The notes beneath the pieces were generated by a model, which had not been told where the DNA came from, did no database searches, and was given only the letters and a program-made list of their open reading frames with translations. Below are positions 1-6,513 of a stretch of DNA of 8,593 bases, in pieces (the stretch's first letter is position 1; the number at the start of each line of letters is the position of its first letter). The translations under genes and the position numbers were made by a program. The DNA is from Actinomycetota bacterium (GTDB lineage Bacteria; Actinomycetota; Thermoleophilia; Solirubrobacterales; 70-9): positions 1 through 8,593 of the forward strand of contig JAFDWD010001013.1 of the NCBI GenBank assembly GCA_018268695.1. Reading direction: 5' to 3'.

Positions 1-53
1 CAGATGACGAAGGCGACGAGGAATACTGCGACTATGGCGAATGGGATTATCAT
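1..53 (-). CDS. Start of a small membrane protein, cut by the left window edge
   Basis: The ATG at 53 overlaps the TGA stop of the upstream 228-residue gene by one base (TGATG). A GGTGA stretch about four bases before the ATG can serve as ribosome binding site. The visible residues are MIIPFAIVAVFLVAFVI, an uninterrupted hydrophobic stretch typical of an N-terminal transmembrane segment. The next codon begins with TG and is incomplete, so it could encode Trp or Cys or be a stop; length and function cannot be judged. In a phage a short protein starting this way may be a holin, a lysis-associated membrane protein or a small envelope peptide. That is inference from hydrophobicity and position only. 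Confidence 0.55.
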   Translation of the reverse strand, partial: MIIPFAIVAVFLVAFVI

Positions 54-739
54 CAGGTCACCAACAGGGGATCGGCTTTGGAGAGTGGTTTAAGGGGCAG
101 AGCAGACCCGGTTACCACTGCGGGAGCCGAGAACATCGCCCCCATCGAGGAGTACTGGACCGATTCGGCGTAGGCCCATGTGAAGTTCTTTGTGCCGCCG
201 GTCGGGAGTTCGGTGTACTGGGCATCCCAGTAGGTAGCTCCCTCATCTTCACCGGCGAGAGCGGTACCGTTTCGCGACGACGGTCCATTGGCCTGAGCCG
301 TGTTTGCGATACCGACCGCAAGTCGATTAGTGCCGCTCGCCGTCATGGTGGGAATAGCAGGAGCGGCCGATGCAAGGCTGTTCGCGAGTTTGAACTGATC
401 GACGCTGATGGCCGAGCCCGCATTGATCGTTGCGGTAGTCACCCGGACTGCGGGCGTAGAGGCCTTGGTGATCTTCACTACCTGATTGCCAGCAGGGACG
501 CTATCGGCCCACCAGATGGCCGTATAACAGAATGGAGATGCATTGGGAACGCTGTCTTCGATCTTCGTGAGTGCAACGCCGCCATACGTCAACGCCGTTA
601 CATCGACGGCATTGGCACCGGTACCGGCAACCAGGATGGCCACTCCGCGAGGAGTTCCTGCGGTTACGTGGGTATATTCGGCTGAGGTAGTCCCCGAACC
701 GAGCGCGGCGGATTTACTCACTACATCGATAACAGCCAT
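53..739 (-). CDS. Beta-rich phage virion surface protein, likely decoration or fibre domain
   Basis: This 228-residue protein is rich in Ala, Gly, Thr, Ser and Val, has few charged residues, and has the alternating pattern of a beta-sandwich. The stretch around residues 45-65 (ALTYGGVALTKI) and the following IWWADSVPAGNQVVKI recall a repeat-like beta-sandwich often seen in phage structural and bacterial surface proteins, where a VTYGGxALT strand is followed by a Trp-rich strand and a P-x-G turn. This resemblance is from memory, not a search. No signal peptide or membrane segment is visible. It starts at ATG 739, ten bases after the TAA of the preceding gene; the triplet before the ATG is an in-frame TGA, so no longer in-frame start exists. 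A GAGG lies about 14 bases upstream, farther than usual. Its position after another small beta protein suggests capsid decoration or receptor binding. Virion location is likely; the exact role is unknown. Confidence 0.6.
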   Translation of the reverse strand: MAVIDVVSKSAALGSGTTSAEYTHVTAGTPRGVAILVAGTGANAVDVTALTYGGVALTKIEDSVPNASPFCYTAIWWADSVPAGNQVVKITKASTPAVRVTTATINAGSAISVDQFKLANSLASAAPAIPTMTASGTNRLAVGIANTAQANGPSSRNGTALAGEDEGATYWDAQYTELPTGGTKNFTWAYAESVQYSSMGAMFSAPAVVTGSALPLKPLSKADPLLVT

Positions 740-748
740 TCAGTCCGC

Positions 749-1051
749 TTAGACCTCGCAGACGCAGAGGTTCGATTTAGCTGTCTTGGCGGCGGCGGTG
801 ACGAGCCCGGAATAGTCGGCCATCACCACTCCCCCGCCATTGGCGTTCAGGCGGATGCCTTTTCCGATTTCTGCTCCGGCGCCCTTGAAGACATAGATGA
901 TGTTTTCGGAGTCGTTCGTCAGAGTGATCGACACACGAGCTTCGTTGGCGGCCGCGATGGTGGTCGCTTCTTCTCTTTTGACTTCGATCAGACCGTTGGT
1001 CTTGGCGACATCAGAGGAAGCGGTTGCGTTACTGGCTGCTGTACGTGGCAT
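749..1051 (-). CDS. Small beta-rich virion protein, possible head decoration or fibre-tip protein
   Basis: This 100-residue protein has a low-complexity Ala/Ser/Thr N-terminus (residues 1-20) followed by a compact beta-rich body: strands around ARVSITLTNDSENIIYVF (residues 38-55), a GIRLNANGGGVV turn and strand (66-77), and a C-terminal strand ending CVCEV. The succession R-x-S-I-T-L-x-N, Y-V, G-x-G-I-R-L, Y-x-G and a final strand recalls small beta-sandwich domains common among phage structural proteins. This is pattern recall and inference. It starts at ATG 1051, sharing one base with the TAA of the 115-residue gene (TAATG), so translation is probably coupled. Two cysteines near the end (C-V-C) could form a disulphide or bind metal, which is unproven. 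The gene sits between a coiled-coil protein and the 228-residue beta protein. Confidence 0.55.
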   Translation of the reverse strand: MPRTAASNATASSDVAKTNGLIEVKREEATTIAAANEARVSITLTNDSENIIYVFKGAGAEIGKGIRLNANGGGVVMADYSGLVTAAAKTAKSNLCVCEV

Positions 1052-1398
1052 TAGGCTGGCACCTTCTCCCCCATAAGCTCGCCAAGTACCTCGGCGGCGG
1101 CCATGATCTCGTCGGCCTTCTCCTCCAGGTGCTCCAGAGCTTCAAGGCGCTCGGTCTTCTCGGCTAGCTCCTCCTCCAGCTTCGAGAACTCCTCGGCTAC
1201 GACACTCTTGGGAACCATGCCCAAGAGCTTCGTGGCCTGATCTTCAAACCAAGCGACTGAGATGTAGTTATAGGGTGCGCGTTCCATCGTGCGTGTACCA
1301 ACGTCGATGAACGGACCCTCTGTGTGTCCCGATGCGAGACACTTACCGGGGCGCTCTTTGGCCACGGTGACAATTGAAGGTTCTGATCCTGCGGGCAT
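1051..1398 (-). CDS. Hypothetical phage protein with C-terminal coiled coil
   Basis: This 115-residue protein has no family I recognise. The N-terminal half (residues 1-62) is mixed, with a possible small beta domain around residues 28-52 (PFIDVGTRTMERAPYNYISVAW). The C-terminal half (about 65-110) is a charged amphipathic helix rich in Glu, Leu and Ala (EEFSKLEEELAEKTERLEAL) that should form a coiled coil. Such a protein may oligomerise or act as a spacer or scaffold in the virion; that is inference. It starts at ATG 1398, which is directly preceded by an in-frame TGA, so the start cannot be farther upstream. It follows the terminase stop after 19 bases and overlaps the next gene by one base (TAATG). 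Confidence 0.6.
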   Translation of the reverse strand: MPAGSEPSIVTVAKERPGKCLASGHTEGPFIDVGTRTMERAPYNYISVAWFEDQATKLLGMVPKSVVAEEFSKLEEELAEKTERLEALEHLEEKADEIMAAAEVLGELMGEKVPA

Positions 1399-1413
1399 TC
1401 AGCGTATGTTTTT

Positions 1414-1419
1414 CTCCTT
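1414..1419 (-). promoter_or_regulatory. Strong Shine-Dalgarno at unusually long distance from its start
   Basis: On the minus strand AAGGAG overlaps the TAA stop of the terminase gene and is followed by 15 bases before the ATG at 1398. The normal spacing is 5-9 bases. A triplet ATA lies at the usual spacing (1407-1405), but it is followed by one codon and a TGA, giving only a two-codon frame. The site may still load ribosomes for the 115-residue gene. Confidence 0.4.
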
Positions 1420-2962
1420 AGCTCTGGTCGCCCATAGGCGGAGCGTCGATTACGAAGTCCTGTTCGTTATATGGCGGCTCCACTCCATATTCATACTGCG
1501 GGGTCACGTATTCGGGTGTCTCAGGAATCATCCACGTCCTGCTCATCACCCCGTAGCGCATTGCGTCTACGAGGTCGAAACGAGTGTGTGAGTCCTGAGG
1601 GACCGCCTGCCATTCGTCGGCAGCATTCGGGTCCCGCCGGTAACGGACGATCTGCTTCACCAGTTCGGGACAGTCCTCCGATATGAGAAGCGTGGGGCTC
1701 GGCTCCCCCTTCGAGGTCTTAGCCCGTAGTCGCTTCCAGATCTCCATGATCCCTGACCGGCGATCATGATTTCCCGGAGCGACGAAGATCCCCTCGCGGG
1801 CATAGTTCGCCTGAACGGCGTCTGAGTGGATTCGCGTGGTGAGGTTCCTATAGGACGGATCTATGATGTAGCTCGGTTCAGTCTTGATCCCCCATTCGCG
1901 GTTGCGTTTCCGGATCTCTGCCGCGATCTCGGGAACATCGGTAGTCGAGGGGAAGTGCTCGGCGAAGACGATCCCCGCGTTGTCGGAGTCCCATGCCGAC
2001 CAGATGACGGCTGTGTTGACCAGACCGGGATCAATCGAGACGACGATTTCCTGCCCTGAGATGTTCTCCTTCTCGGGGGGTTTGACCTGATGCAGACTTG
2101 CGCGGAATTCCGGGAAGAACACTCCTCCGAAGTGGACAAACTCCCCGTGCTCTCTCGCGCGCCTCTCCTCGTCGGTCAGGCCCTCAAGATATGCACGGAT
2201 GGCGAGTGGGTCGTTCCAAGGATTGTCGCTCATGCTCATCGACATGACCGTTACCGCCGGATCATCTCGACGCTCATAGACATCATCGTTCGCCCATGTC
2301 GAGATACCAAGGATCGGCGTCATTCCAAGGATCTCGTCGCCGCCGGTACTTACCAGACGGCCTCTGGCCTCGGAGCGCAGATCGCGACCGCGTGCGTTGT
2401 TTGGCTCCTCATCCCAGTGGATACGATGCACGGCAGCCGAAGCCCAAGCGTCCGTATCCTGATCGTAGGTCTTCAGGCCGATAGTAGAGCCTGAGTTCAA
2501 CCTGATTATGCGTTCCTGAGCCGAATAGGACTTGTCGAAGCTTCCATCCTTGAGTTCGGCCTTGGGGATCAGCCTCCGGAACAGCGGGACTATGGTGTCC
2601 GCATGCTTTGAAAGCTTGGGTGCTCCAACCCAGATGTGGCACGGAGCGTCGAATTTCTTTGCCGGAAGTAGATGCGGAGGCACATACTCTCTCCGTACTA
2701 GCTGGATAACATCATCAGCGCAGCAACAGTACGTCTTCCCACTTCGGTTTCCGGCGATCATCGCCTTGATCCCGAGCGGAGGAGCTTGTACCAGATTGAA
2801 CTTATACTGCTTCTCGTGGAACTTTCCCGGTCCCTCAGGGTCGTTATAGAGCCAGAGCGGATTGTCCTTGCCTCCCTGCTCGTACTTCGCTAGTAGTTCT
2901 TGGACGCGAGGGTCATCCTTTAGGTGTGCGGGGACCTTGAAGCGGCCTCTCTGCCCACTCAT
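1418..2962 (-). CDS. terL: Terminase large subunit (DNA packaging ATPase-nuclease)
   Basis: This 514-residue protein is the motor that pumps phage DNA into the prohead and cuts it. The N-terminal ATPase has an adenine-binding Q-motif-like FHEKQ (residues 48-52), Walker A AGNRSGKT (70-77), Walker B IHWDEE (181-186) and a GMTPILG stretch (213-219) matching the post-Walker-B motif of the T4 gp17-like terminase family. The C-terminal RNase H-fold nuclease shows SIDPG with D311, IIDPS with D368, and FDLVDAMRYGV with D463/D466 as likely metal-binding acids. Length is normal for the family and both halves look intact. Three consecutive Cys residues (79-81) just after Walker A are unusual. Start ATG 2962 overlaps the lysin stop by four bases (ATGA), with AAGG seven bases upstream. 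No small terminase or portal gene is recognisable beside it. Confidence 0.96.
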   Translation of the reverse strand: MSGQRGRFKVPAHLKDDPRVQELLAKYEQGGKDNPLWLYNDPEGPGKFHEKQYKFNLVQAPPLGIKAMIAGNRSGKTYCCCADDVIQLVRREYVPPHLLPAKKFDAPCHIWVGAPKLSKHADTIVPLFRRLIPKAELKDGSFDKSYSAQERIIRLNSGSTIGLKTYDQDTDAWASAAVHRIHWDEEPNNARGRDLRSEARGRLVSTGGDEILGMTPILGISTWANDDVYERRDDPAVTVMSMSMSDNPWNDPLAIRAYLEGLTDEERRAREHGEFVHFGGVFFPEFRASLHQVKPPEKENISGQEIVVSIDPGLVNTAVIWSAWDSDNAGIVFAEHFPSTTDVPEIAAEIRKRNREWGIKTEPSYIIDPSYRNLTTRIHSDAVQANYAREGIFVAPGNHDRRSGIMEIWKRLRAKTSKGEPSPTLLISEDCPELVKQIVRYRRDPNAADEWQAVPQDSHTRFDLVDAMRYGVMSRTWMIPETPEYVTPQYEYGVEPPYNEQDFVIDAPPMGDQS

Positions 2963-4866
2963 TCAACGACCTTGTATTTCTCCTGAAGCGCCTTGAGGGT
3001 TTCAGATGGTTCTTCCTGCTTATGCTTCACGCCTATACCTACGGATTTCAGCTTTCTGACCGTACGGTTATAGTGCTGTTGCGGCGTAAGGATGATCGGG
3101 CGCTTCGAGAAGGTCGCCTTGTTCTGTTCGGTTCCCTTCCCCGGATCAATCGTGGCTGTGGTGCCGTTGGTGGAAGTCGTCATTCCCGGAGCAGATTCGA
3201 CGGCGCCGGAAGTGCTCGTGGTGCTGAAGGCTCCGGGCTTGAAGCCCATCTGCAATGCCTGCTTTCGGCCGAGCCCCGGAACGTGACCGACGTTGTATTC
3301 CGAGAGGTAGGCTTCTGAGGGTGCAGGGTGGCGACCGATTCCGCCTGATCCTGAGTCTCCGACGCTGGTGCCCCAATACTCGTTGCCGATTTTGAGGAAC
3401 GTGTGACCGCTGTTGTAGTACACGGTCACAAGGCCGGGACCAGGAGCGAGGACCGAGCCCATGTTCCCTGAGGTCAACGGTTCGCTCAGGATTCCTGCCT
3501 GATGGAGTACCCATGAGACCGCGCCAGAGCAGTCATAACCGGGACCGCCGTTTTCCTGATCTCCTCCAGGAGCGAAATCAGTGTTGTGGCCTCCGCCCCA
3601 TGAGTACGGGAAGCCCTTCGATTCAAGTTCGTTGGCGGCATGCTTGATCTGCTGGAACTTGGTGACTACCTTCTTCGGAGGCTTGCCCACCGAGATCGTG
3701 TTACTGGCGACCTTGAGGCCGAGTTCTTTGGCTTCCTTGACCGCGAGCTTGTAGTTCTTTACCGCCTGCGGGTTACCTGAGCGGTCCAGGAACGTGTACT
3801 TCTGGGCTTTGTCCAGTACTTCGGAAGAGTAGGACGCGGTCGGATCGCCGTAGTAGTGCCCTAGGGCTTCCTTGTTGGAGCCATACTGCTTCGTACTATC
3901 GCTGAGCAGATGGGCCTGGCCGAAGACCTGAGAGCGCACAGCCTTCTGATCGGTGCCGCGCTTGACACCATAGGAGGCTGCCGTCGAGGGGATGAACTGA
4001 GTGGCCCCGAATGCACCCGCAGATGATTCAGCCGCAGGATTGAAGTTCGACTCCTGTTCGGTATCCGCCATCAAAACGGAGACCGGGACGTTCGGATACT
4101 TCTTGTGGGCCTTGATGTCGAGCTTGGCGATCCGCTTCTGTTCAGGACTGAGGCTTGATAGATCGGGTGAGGACTTCGCGAGCATCTTCCTCGTCTGCTG
4201 GACCCGAGTACGAGCCGCCTTGCGTTCGGAAGGAGTTCCTTTCAGATTCCGAGCGCGAGTACCACTCGATTCGCCTGTCGGGTTGTACAACCCCTCGATT
4301 CCGTACTTCTTCTGGAGCCGTTCCGCAGTCTTTGCGGCTTCGGGTCCCGTCTCACCTCTCAGGATCGCCGCGTTCTCAGCCTCCGAATATTCCTTTTCCC
4401 GCTGCTTCAGGCTCGGACCGGCAGCACGAGCCGGCTTGTCTGAGGAGATGATCGCGGTGGAGGCAGGGATCTTCTTCGAGGAGGAAAGAGCTTCTTCAGT
4501 CGCCTTGATCCTCTTGTCCTGAGCTTCGGACGTACGCTTACTGGTAGCCGAGTGCCTACGAGCAGAGGTCAAGGCTTCGGTCTGAGCACGACGAGCGCGG
4601 TTGGCCTTCCTCTTCGCCGTCGTGGCCCGACGTTCTGAGGCGATGTGGGCGACTTCAGCAGCGTGCTGATCGGCGCCATTGGACGTAGTAACGACGCCTT
4701 CGGGGCTTACGGTGATCGTAGGAGCCGTAGCTGCGGTGACTTCACGCGAGCCAGCCTCCTTGTTGCCTCCTCCGCCGCGCTGGCGGGTAGGACGGGTGCT
4801 CCCCTTGGAGCCCGGTACTGCTATCGAGGGTGCTCGCTTGGACTTGGTCCGGACGTTATAGGCCAT
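2959..4866 (-). CDS. Virion-associated lysin: lytic transglycosylase (SLT) plus NlpC/P60 domain
   Basis: This 635-residue protein combines two wall-degrading domains. Residues 1-240 are a very basic, low-complexity region rich in Lys, Arg, Ser, Thr and Ala, with probable coiled coil at 70-185. Residues about 245-350 form an SLT goose-lysozyme-like domain: TEQESNFNP (269-277, E272 the likely catalytic acid), AGAFGATQFIPSTAASYG (283-300) and ALGHYYGDP (334-342). Such domains cleave the MurNAc-GlcNAc bond. Residues about 403-530 form an NlpC/P60 cysteine peptidase or amidase: YSWGGG (421-426), YDCSGA with C446, GHTF with H488, and GRH with H513 as a candidate third residue. These enzymes cut peptide stems. 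The tail from 545 is Ser/Thr-rich, then basic. There is no signal peptide. The size and disordered flanks fit a structural lysin acting at DNA entry better than a soluble endolysin, but either is possible. ATG 4866 directly follows the previous TAA, with GAGGA seven bases upstream. Confidence 0.9.
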   Translation of the reverse strand: MAYNVRTKSKRAPSIAVPGSKGSTRPTRQRGGGGNKEAGSREVTAATAPTITVSPEGVVTTSNGADQHAAEVAHIASERRATTAKRKANRARRAQTEALTSARRHSATSKRTSEAQDKRIKATEEALSSSKKIPASTAIISSDKPARAAGPSLKQREKEYSEAENAAILRGETGPEAAKTAERLQKKYGIEGLYNPTGESSGTRARNLKGTPSERKAARTRVQQTRKMLAKSSPDLSSLSPEQKRIAKLDIKAHKKYPNVPVSVLMADTEQESNFNPAAESSAGAFGATQFIPSTAASYGVKRGTDQKAVRSQVFGQAHLLSDSTKQYGSNKEALGHYYGDPTASYSSEVLDKAQKYTFLDRSGNPQAVKNYKLAVKEAKELGLKVASNTISVGKPPKKVVTKFQQIKHAANELESKGFPYSWGGGHNTDFAPGGDQENGGPGYDCSGAVSWVLHQAGILSEPLTSGNMGSVLAPGPGLVTVYYNSGHTFLKIGNEYWGTSVGDSGSGGIGRHPAPSEAYLSEYNVGHVPGLGRKQALQMGFKPGAFSTTSTSGAVESAPGMTTSTNGTTATIDPGKGTEQNKATFSKRPIILTPQQHYNRTVRKLKSVGIGVKHKQEEPSETLKALQEKYKVVE

Positions 4867-5802
4867 TTAACGTTCCTCATAGACAACGCGGCCGGTTTTC
4901 CTGTTGACCAGTCGGTTGCCCTTTCGCCACACAAGCGGTGTGCCGGGTTTGGCGTACTTACTCCACTTGCTGAAAGAGGCGTCGTAGGGAGTCTTATAGG
5001 CGTCGGGCATATGAGCGCCGTCTTCGCCTGCTGTTCCCTGCTTGTTCAGTTGCCCTGTGCGGACAAGATGCAGCCAGTACCCTTTGAGGTCATATTCCTG
5101 ATGCTTGGCATCAGGGTCATAGCCGCCCGGAAGTCGCCCTTCTTCCTTGTGGTTCTGGAGCCAGTCGTTGAAGTGCTGACTCTGGCGCGAGTTCAGTTCG
5201 GTCTGATAGCCGGTTTCTGAAGGTTTTGCCCACTTCTGATTTCGTTCATAAGCGGCATGTGTATTGCCCTCGTGGGTCGCCAACGGCTGGTCCTGCCCCC
5301 TGTTGATCCACTTCCTGCCCTTCTGGTTCCTTACTTTCTTGGAATAGCCTGGGTAGCCGTTGAACTGCGGATTGTGATATTCGATGCCTAGTTCGGCATA
5401 CACCTTGGGAGCATGTTCGCGGGCGAAGTCTTCGGCGCCGCCCTCTACTTCCCAGACATCCTTCTTCGTTACCGGACGAGGATTCTGGTACTGATGCTCC
5501 CACTCATGGAGAAGCGTCTCTTTGGCGGTGTTCGAGAGGTTGGAGTTCGGGTCTAACAGACCTTTAGCCAGCTTGGGAGAGAACCTGACGCCGGTGTTGG
5601 CTGCGCCGTCATCTCCGGCATGTACGGATTCGGCCTGCTGACCCGGCAGGTTCTCATCAACCCAGATCTTCGGGGCCTGGGAACCTTTGGCTCCATACAG
5701 TCCCGATGCGGCTGCCCAGATACGATCAGCACGCTTCTGGAGCAGATAGTTGGGAGGACCGGTACGCACAGCCTTCTTAGGGCTGATCCTGCGGGCCTTC
5801 AT
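4867..5802 (-). CDS. HEXXH zinc metallopeptidase-like phage protein with virion-associated C-terminal module
   Basis: This 311-residue protein carries LLHEWEHQYQ (residues 97-106): H99 and H103 would bind zinc and E100 would activate water, as in HEXXH zincins. A following WEVEGGAEDFA (117-127) supplies candidate third ligands E120 or E124, in the gluzincin arrangement. From about residue 225 the pattern changes to YDPDAKHQEYDLKGYW, then HMPDAYKTPY (264-273), SFSKWSKY and a closing VVYEE. I recall this YDLxG...H-x-P-D-x-x-K-x-P-x...F-S-x-x-S-x-Y pattern from many phage virion-region proteins. Recall is not a search, so family names are withheld. The N-terminus is basic. There is no signal peptide or membrane segment. 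The ATG at 5802 follows the preceding TAG with no gap, and GAAGG lies seven bases upstream. A virion protease, processing enzyme or injected protein are all possible; activity is unproven. Confidence 0.65.
   Translation of the reverse strand: MKARRISPKKAVRTGPPNYLLQKRADRIWAAASGLYGAKGSQAPKIWVDENLPGQQAESVHAGDDGAANTGVRFSPKLAKGLLDPNSNLSNTAKETLLHEWEHQYQNPRPVTKKDVWEVEGGAEDFAREHAPKVYAELGIEYHNPQFNGYPGYSKKVRNQKGRKWINRGQDQPLATHEGNTHAAYERNQKWAKPSETGYQTELNSRQSQHFNDWLQNHKEEGRLPGGYDPDAKHQEYDLKGYWLHLVRTGQLNKQGTAGEDGAHMPDAYKTPYDASFSKWSKYAKPGTPLVWRKGNRLVNRKTGRVVYEER
4874..4878 (-). promoter_or_regulatory. Ribosome binding site of the lysin gene
   Basis: GAGGA on the minus strand lies seven bases before ATG 4866 and inside the last codons of the metallopeptidase gene. 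The optimal spacing supports this start and independent ribosome loading on the lysin. Confidence 0.7.
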
Positions 5803-6096
5803 CTACTGGCCTTCGAGGTAACTGGTACCGCCGTTGGCTCCTCGCCTGCCCTTGATGACCTTTGCCTTCTTGAGGGCAGCAGTCCTTTTGGCCTTGATGA
5901 CTTCGGGGTCTTCGAGGGCTTTGGCGCCGCCGACACCATAGATGCGGGTTCGCCAATTGGGACCATAGATTGCCGCGAGGGTTGCTCGCTGGCGAGAGGT
6001 ACGCTGGGCCTGAGCCTCAGTGATGAGTCCTTTTGAGACTTTGCGCGATAGCTGCCTGCCAAGGTCAGCATTGAAGGTGTTGGATATCTTTGCCAT
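5803..6096 (-). CDS. Small basic hypothetical phage protein
   Basis: This 97-residue protein is strongly basic, especially in its last third (AKRTAALKKAKVIKGRRG, residues 69-86). A mostly helical N-terminal part begins MAKISNTFNADLGRQLSRKV. I recognise no family. The charge suggests contact with nucleic acid or with the acidic surface of a virion, but no DNA-binding fold can be named. Start ATG 6096 has AGGAC about five bases upstream and lies 12 bases after the stop of the ribbon-helix-helix gene. Its TAG is followed at once by the ATG of the metallopeptidase-like gene. The next two genes also begin with basic N-termini, so the three products may share a location in the particle; that is speculation. 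Confidence 0.6.
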   Translation of the reverse strand: MAKISNTFNADLGRQLSRKVSKGLITEAQAQRTSRQRATLAAIYGPNWRTRIYGVGGAKALEDPEVIKAKRTAALKKAKVIKGRRGANGGTSYLEGQ

Positions 6097-6108
6097 TCGG
6101 TCCTGTTG

Positions 6109-6378
6109 TCAGATGCCGAGGCGTTCTCTCACTCCGGCAAGGTGGGGGTTTCTGGGCGCCTCAGGGCGCTCCTCTACCTCTTCTGTGTCAGGAGTAGGTT
6201 CGATAACTACTATGGGCTCAGGAGGCGGCTCAGGAAGTCTGGGAGCCACTGACAGAGCAAGCTTGTAGTCCTCCCTGATCATCCGGGATATAGACAGGCC
6301 CCGTTCGCTGGCAAGGGCGAACAGGGCTGCCTTTTCCTCCATGGTGAGTCTGAACTGAACTACGGTGTCTCTACTCAG
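6109..6378 (-). CDS. Ribbon-helix-helix (Arc/CopG/MobC-like) protein with non-canonical start
   Basis: The open frame encodes S-R-D-T-V-V-Q-F-R-L-T, then MEEKAALFALASERGLSISR and an IRE helix, the layout of ribbon-helix-helix DNA-binding proteins: a beta strand that contacts DNA, helix A, a G-L-S-x-S turn, helix B. A Pro/Glu-rich tail follows (PEPPPEPIVVIEPTPDTEE). The first ATG in this frame (6342) would begin inside helix A and lose the DNA-contacting strand (77 residues). Upstream of it there is no ATG, GTG or TTG before an in-frame TGA; only a CTG at 6378, used here as start (89 residues), about ten bases after GGGGA. Alternatively ATG-ATG at 6388/6385 opens M-M-P-T-E in another frame that stops at TAG 6373-6371; skipping one base there would join it smoothly to R-D-T-V-V. 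A +1 frameshift, a CTG start or a one-base sequence error are all possible. Confidence 0.6.
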   Translation of the reverse strand: MSRDTVVQFRLTMEEKAALFALASERGLSISRMIREDYKLALSVAPRLPEPPPEPIVVIEPTPDTEEVEERPEAPRNPHLAGVRERLGI

Positions 6379-6406
6379 TCGGCATCATTCCCCACAAGGT
6401 GCCCAT

Positions 6407-6508
6407 TCAGACGAAGTAGATCGTCAGGATCAGCGGCGCAGCAAGAGCCGCCGATATGATGCCCGCACTCATGCACACAACCGCAATCTTGTAGGGATTG
6501 ATGGTCAT
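6407..6508 (-). CDS. 33-residue single-span membrane peptide
   Basis: A short open frame starts at ATG 6508, five bases after the TAA of the GroES gene, and ends at TGA 6409-6407. The product begins MTINPYKIAVV and is then almost entirely hydrophobic (MSAGIISAALAAPLILTIYF), ending -FV, which predicts one transmembrane helix with a short polar N-terminus. Without this peptide there would be a gap of about 125 bases in a region that otherwise leaves almost none. The Shine-Dalgarno is weak (TAAGTG), so translation is probably coupled to the GroES stop. It could be a small holin- or antiholin-like peptide or another membrane peptide; no family is recognised. Confidence 0.5.
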   Translation of the reverse strand: MTINPYKIAVVCMSAGIISAALAAPLILTIYFV

Positions 6509-6513
6509 CGCAC

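Noticed and set aside
41..685. Long plus-strand open frame of 214 residues opposite the beta-rich virion protein
   Set aside because: Composition is Arg/Gly/Cys-rich with no fold-like pattern, and it is an antisense shadow of a better supported minus-strand gene that is coupled to its neighbours.
2090..2494. Plus-strand open frame of 134 residues within the terminase region
   Set aside because: It is antisense to intact terminase motifs and shows no protein-like domain.
4001..5220. Plus-strand open frames (4001-4522 and 4645-5220) opposite the lysin and metallopeptidase genes
   Set aside because: They oppose genes with catalytic motifs, one crosses the junction of two minus-strand genes, and no ribosome binding sites or families are apparent.
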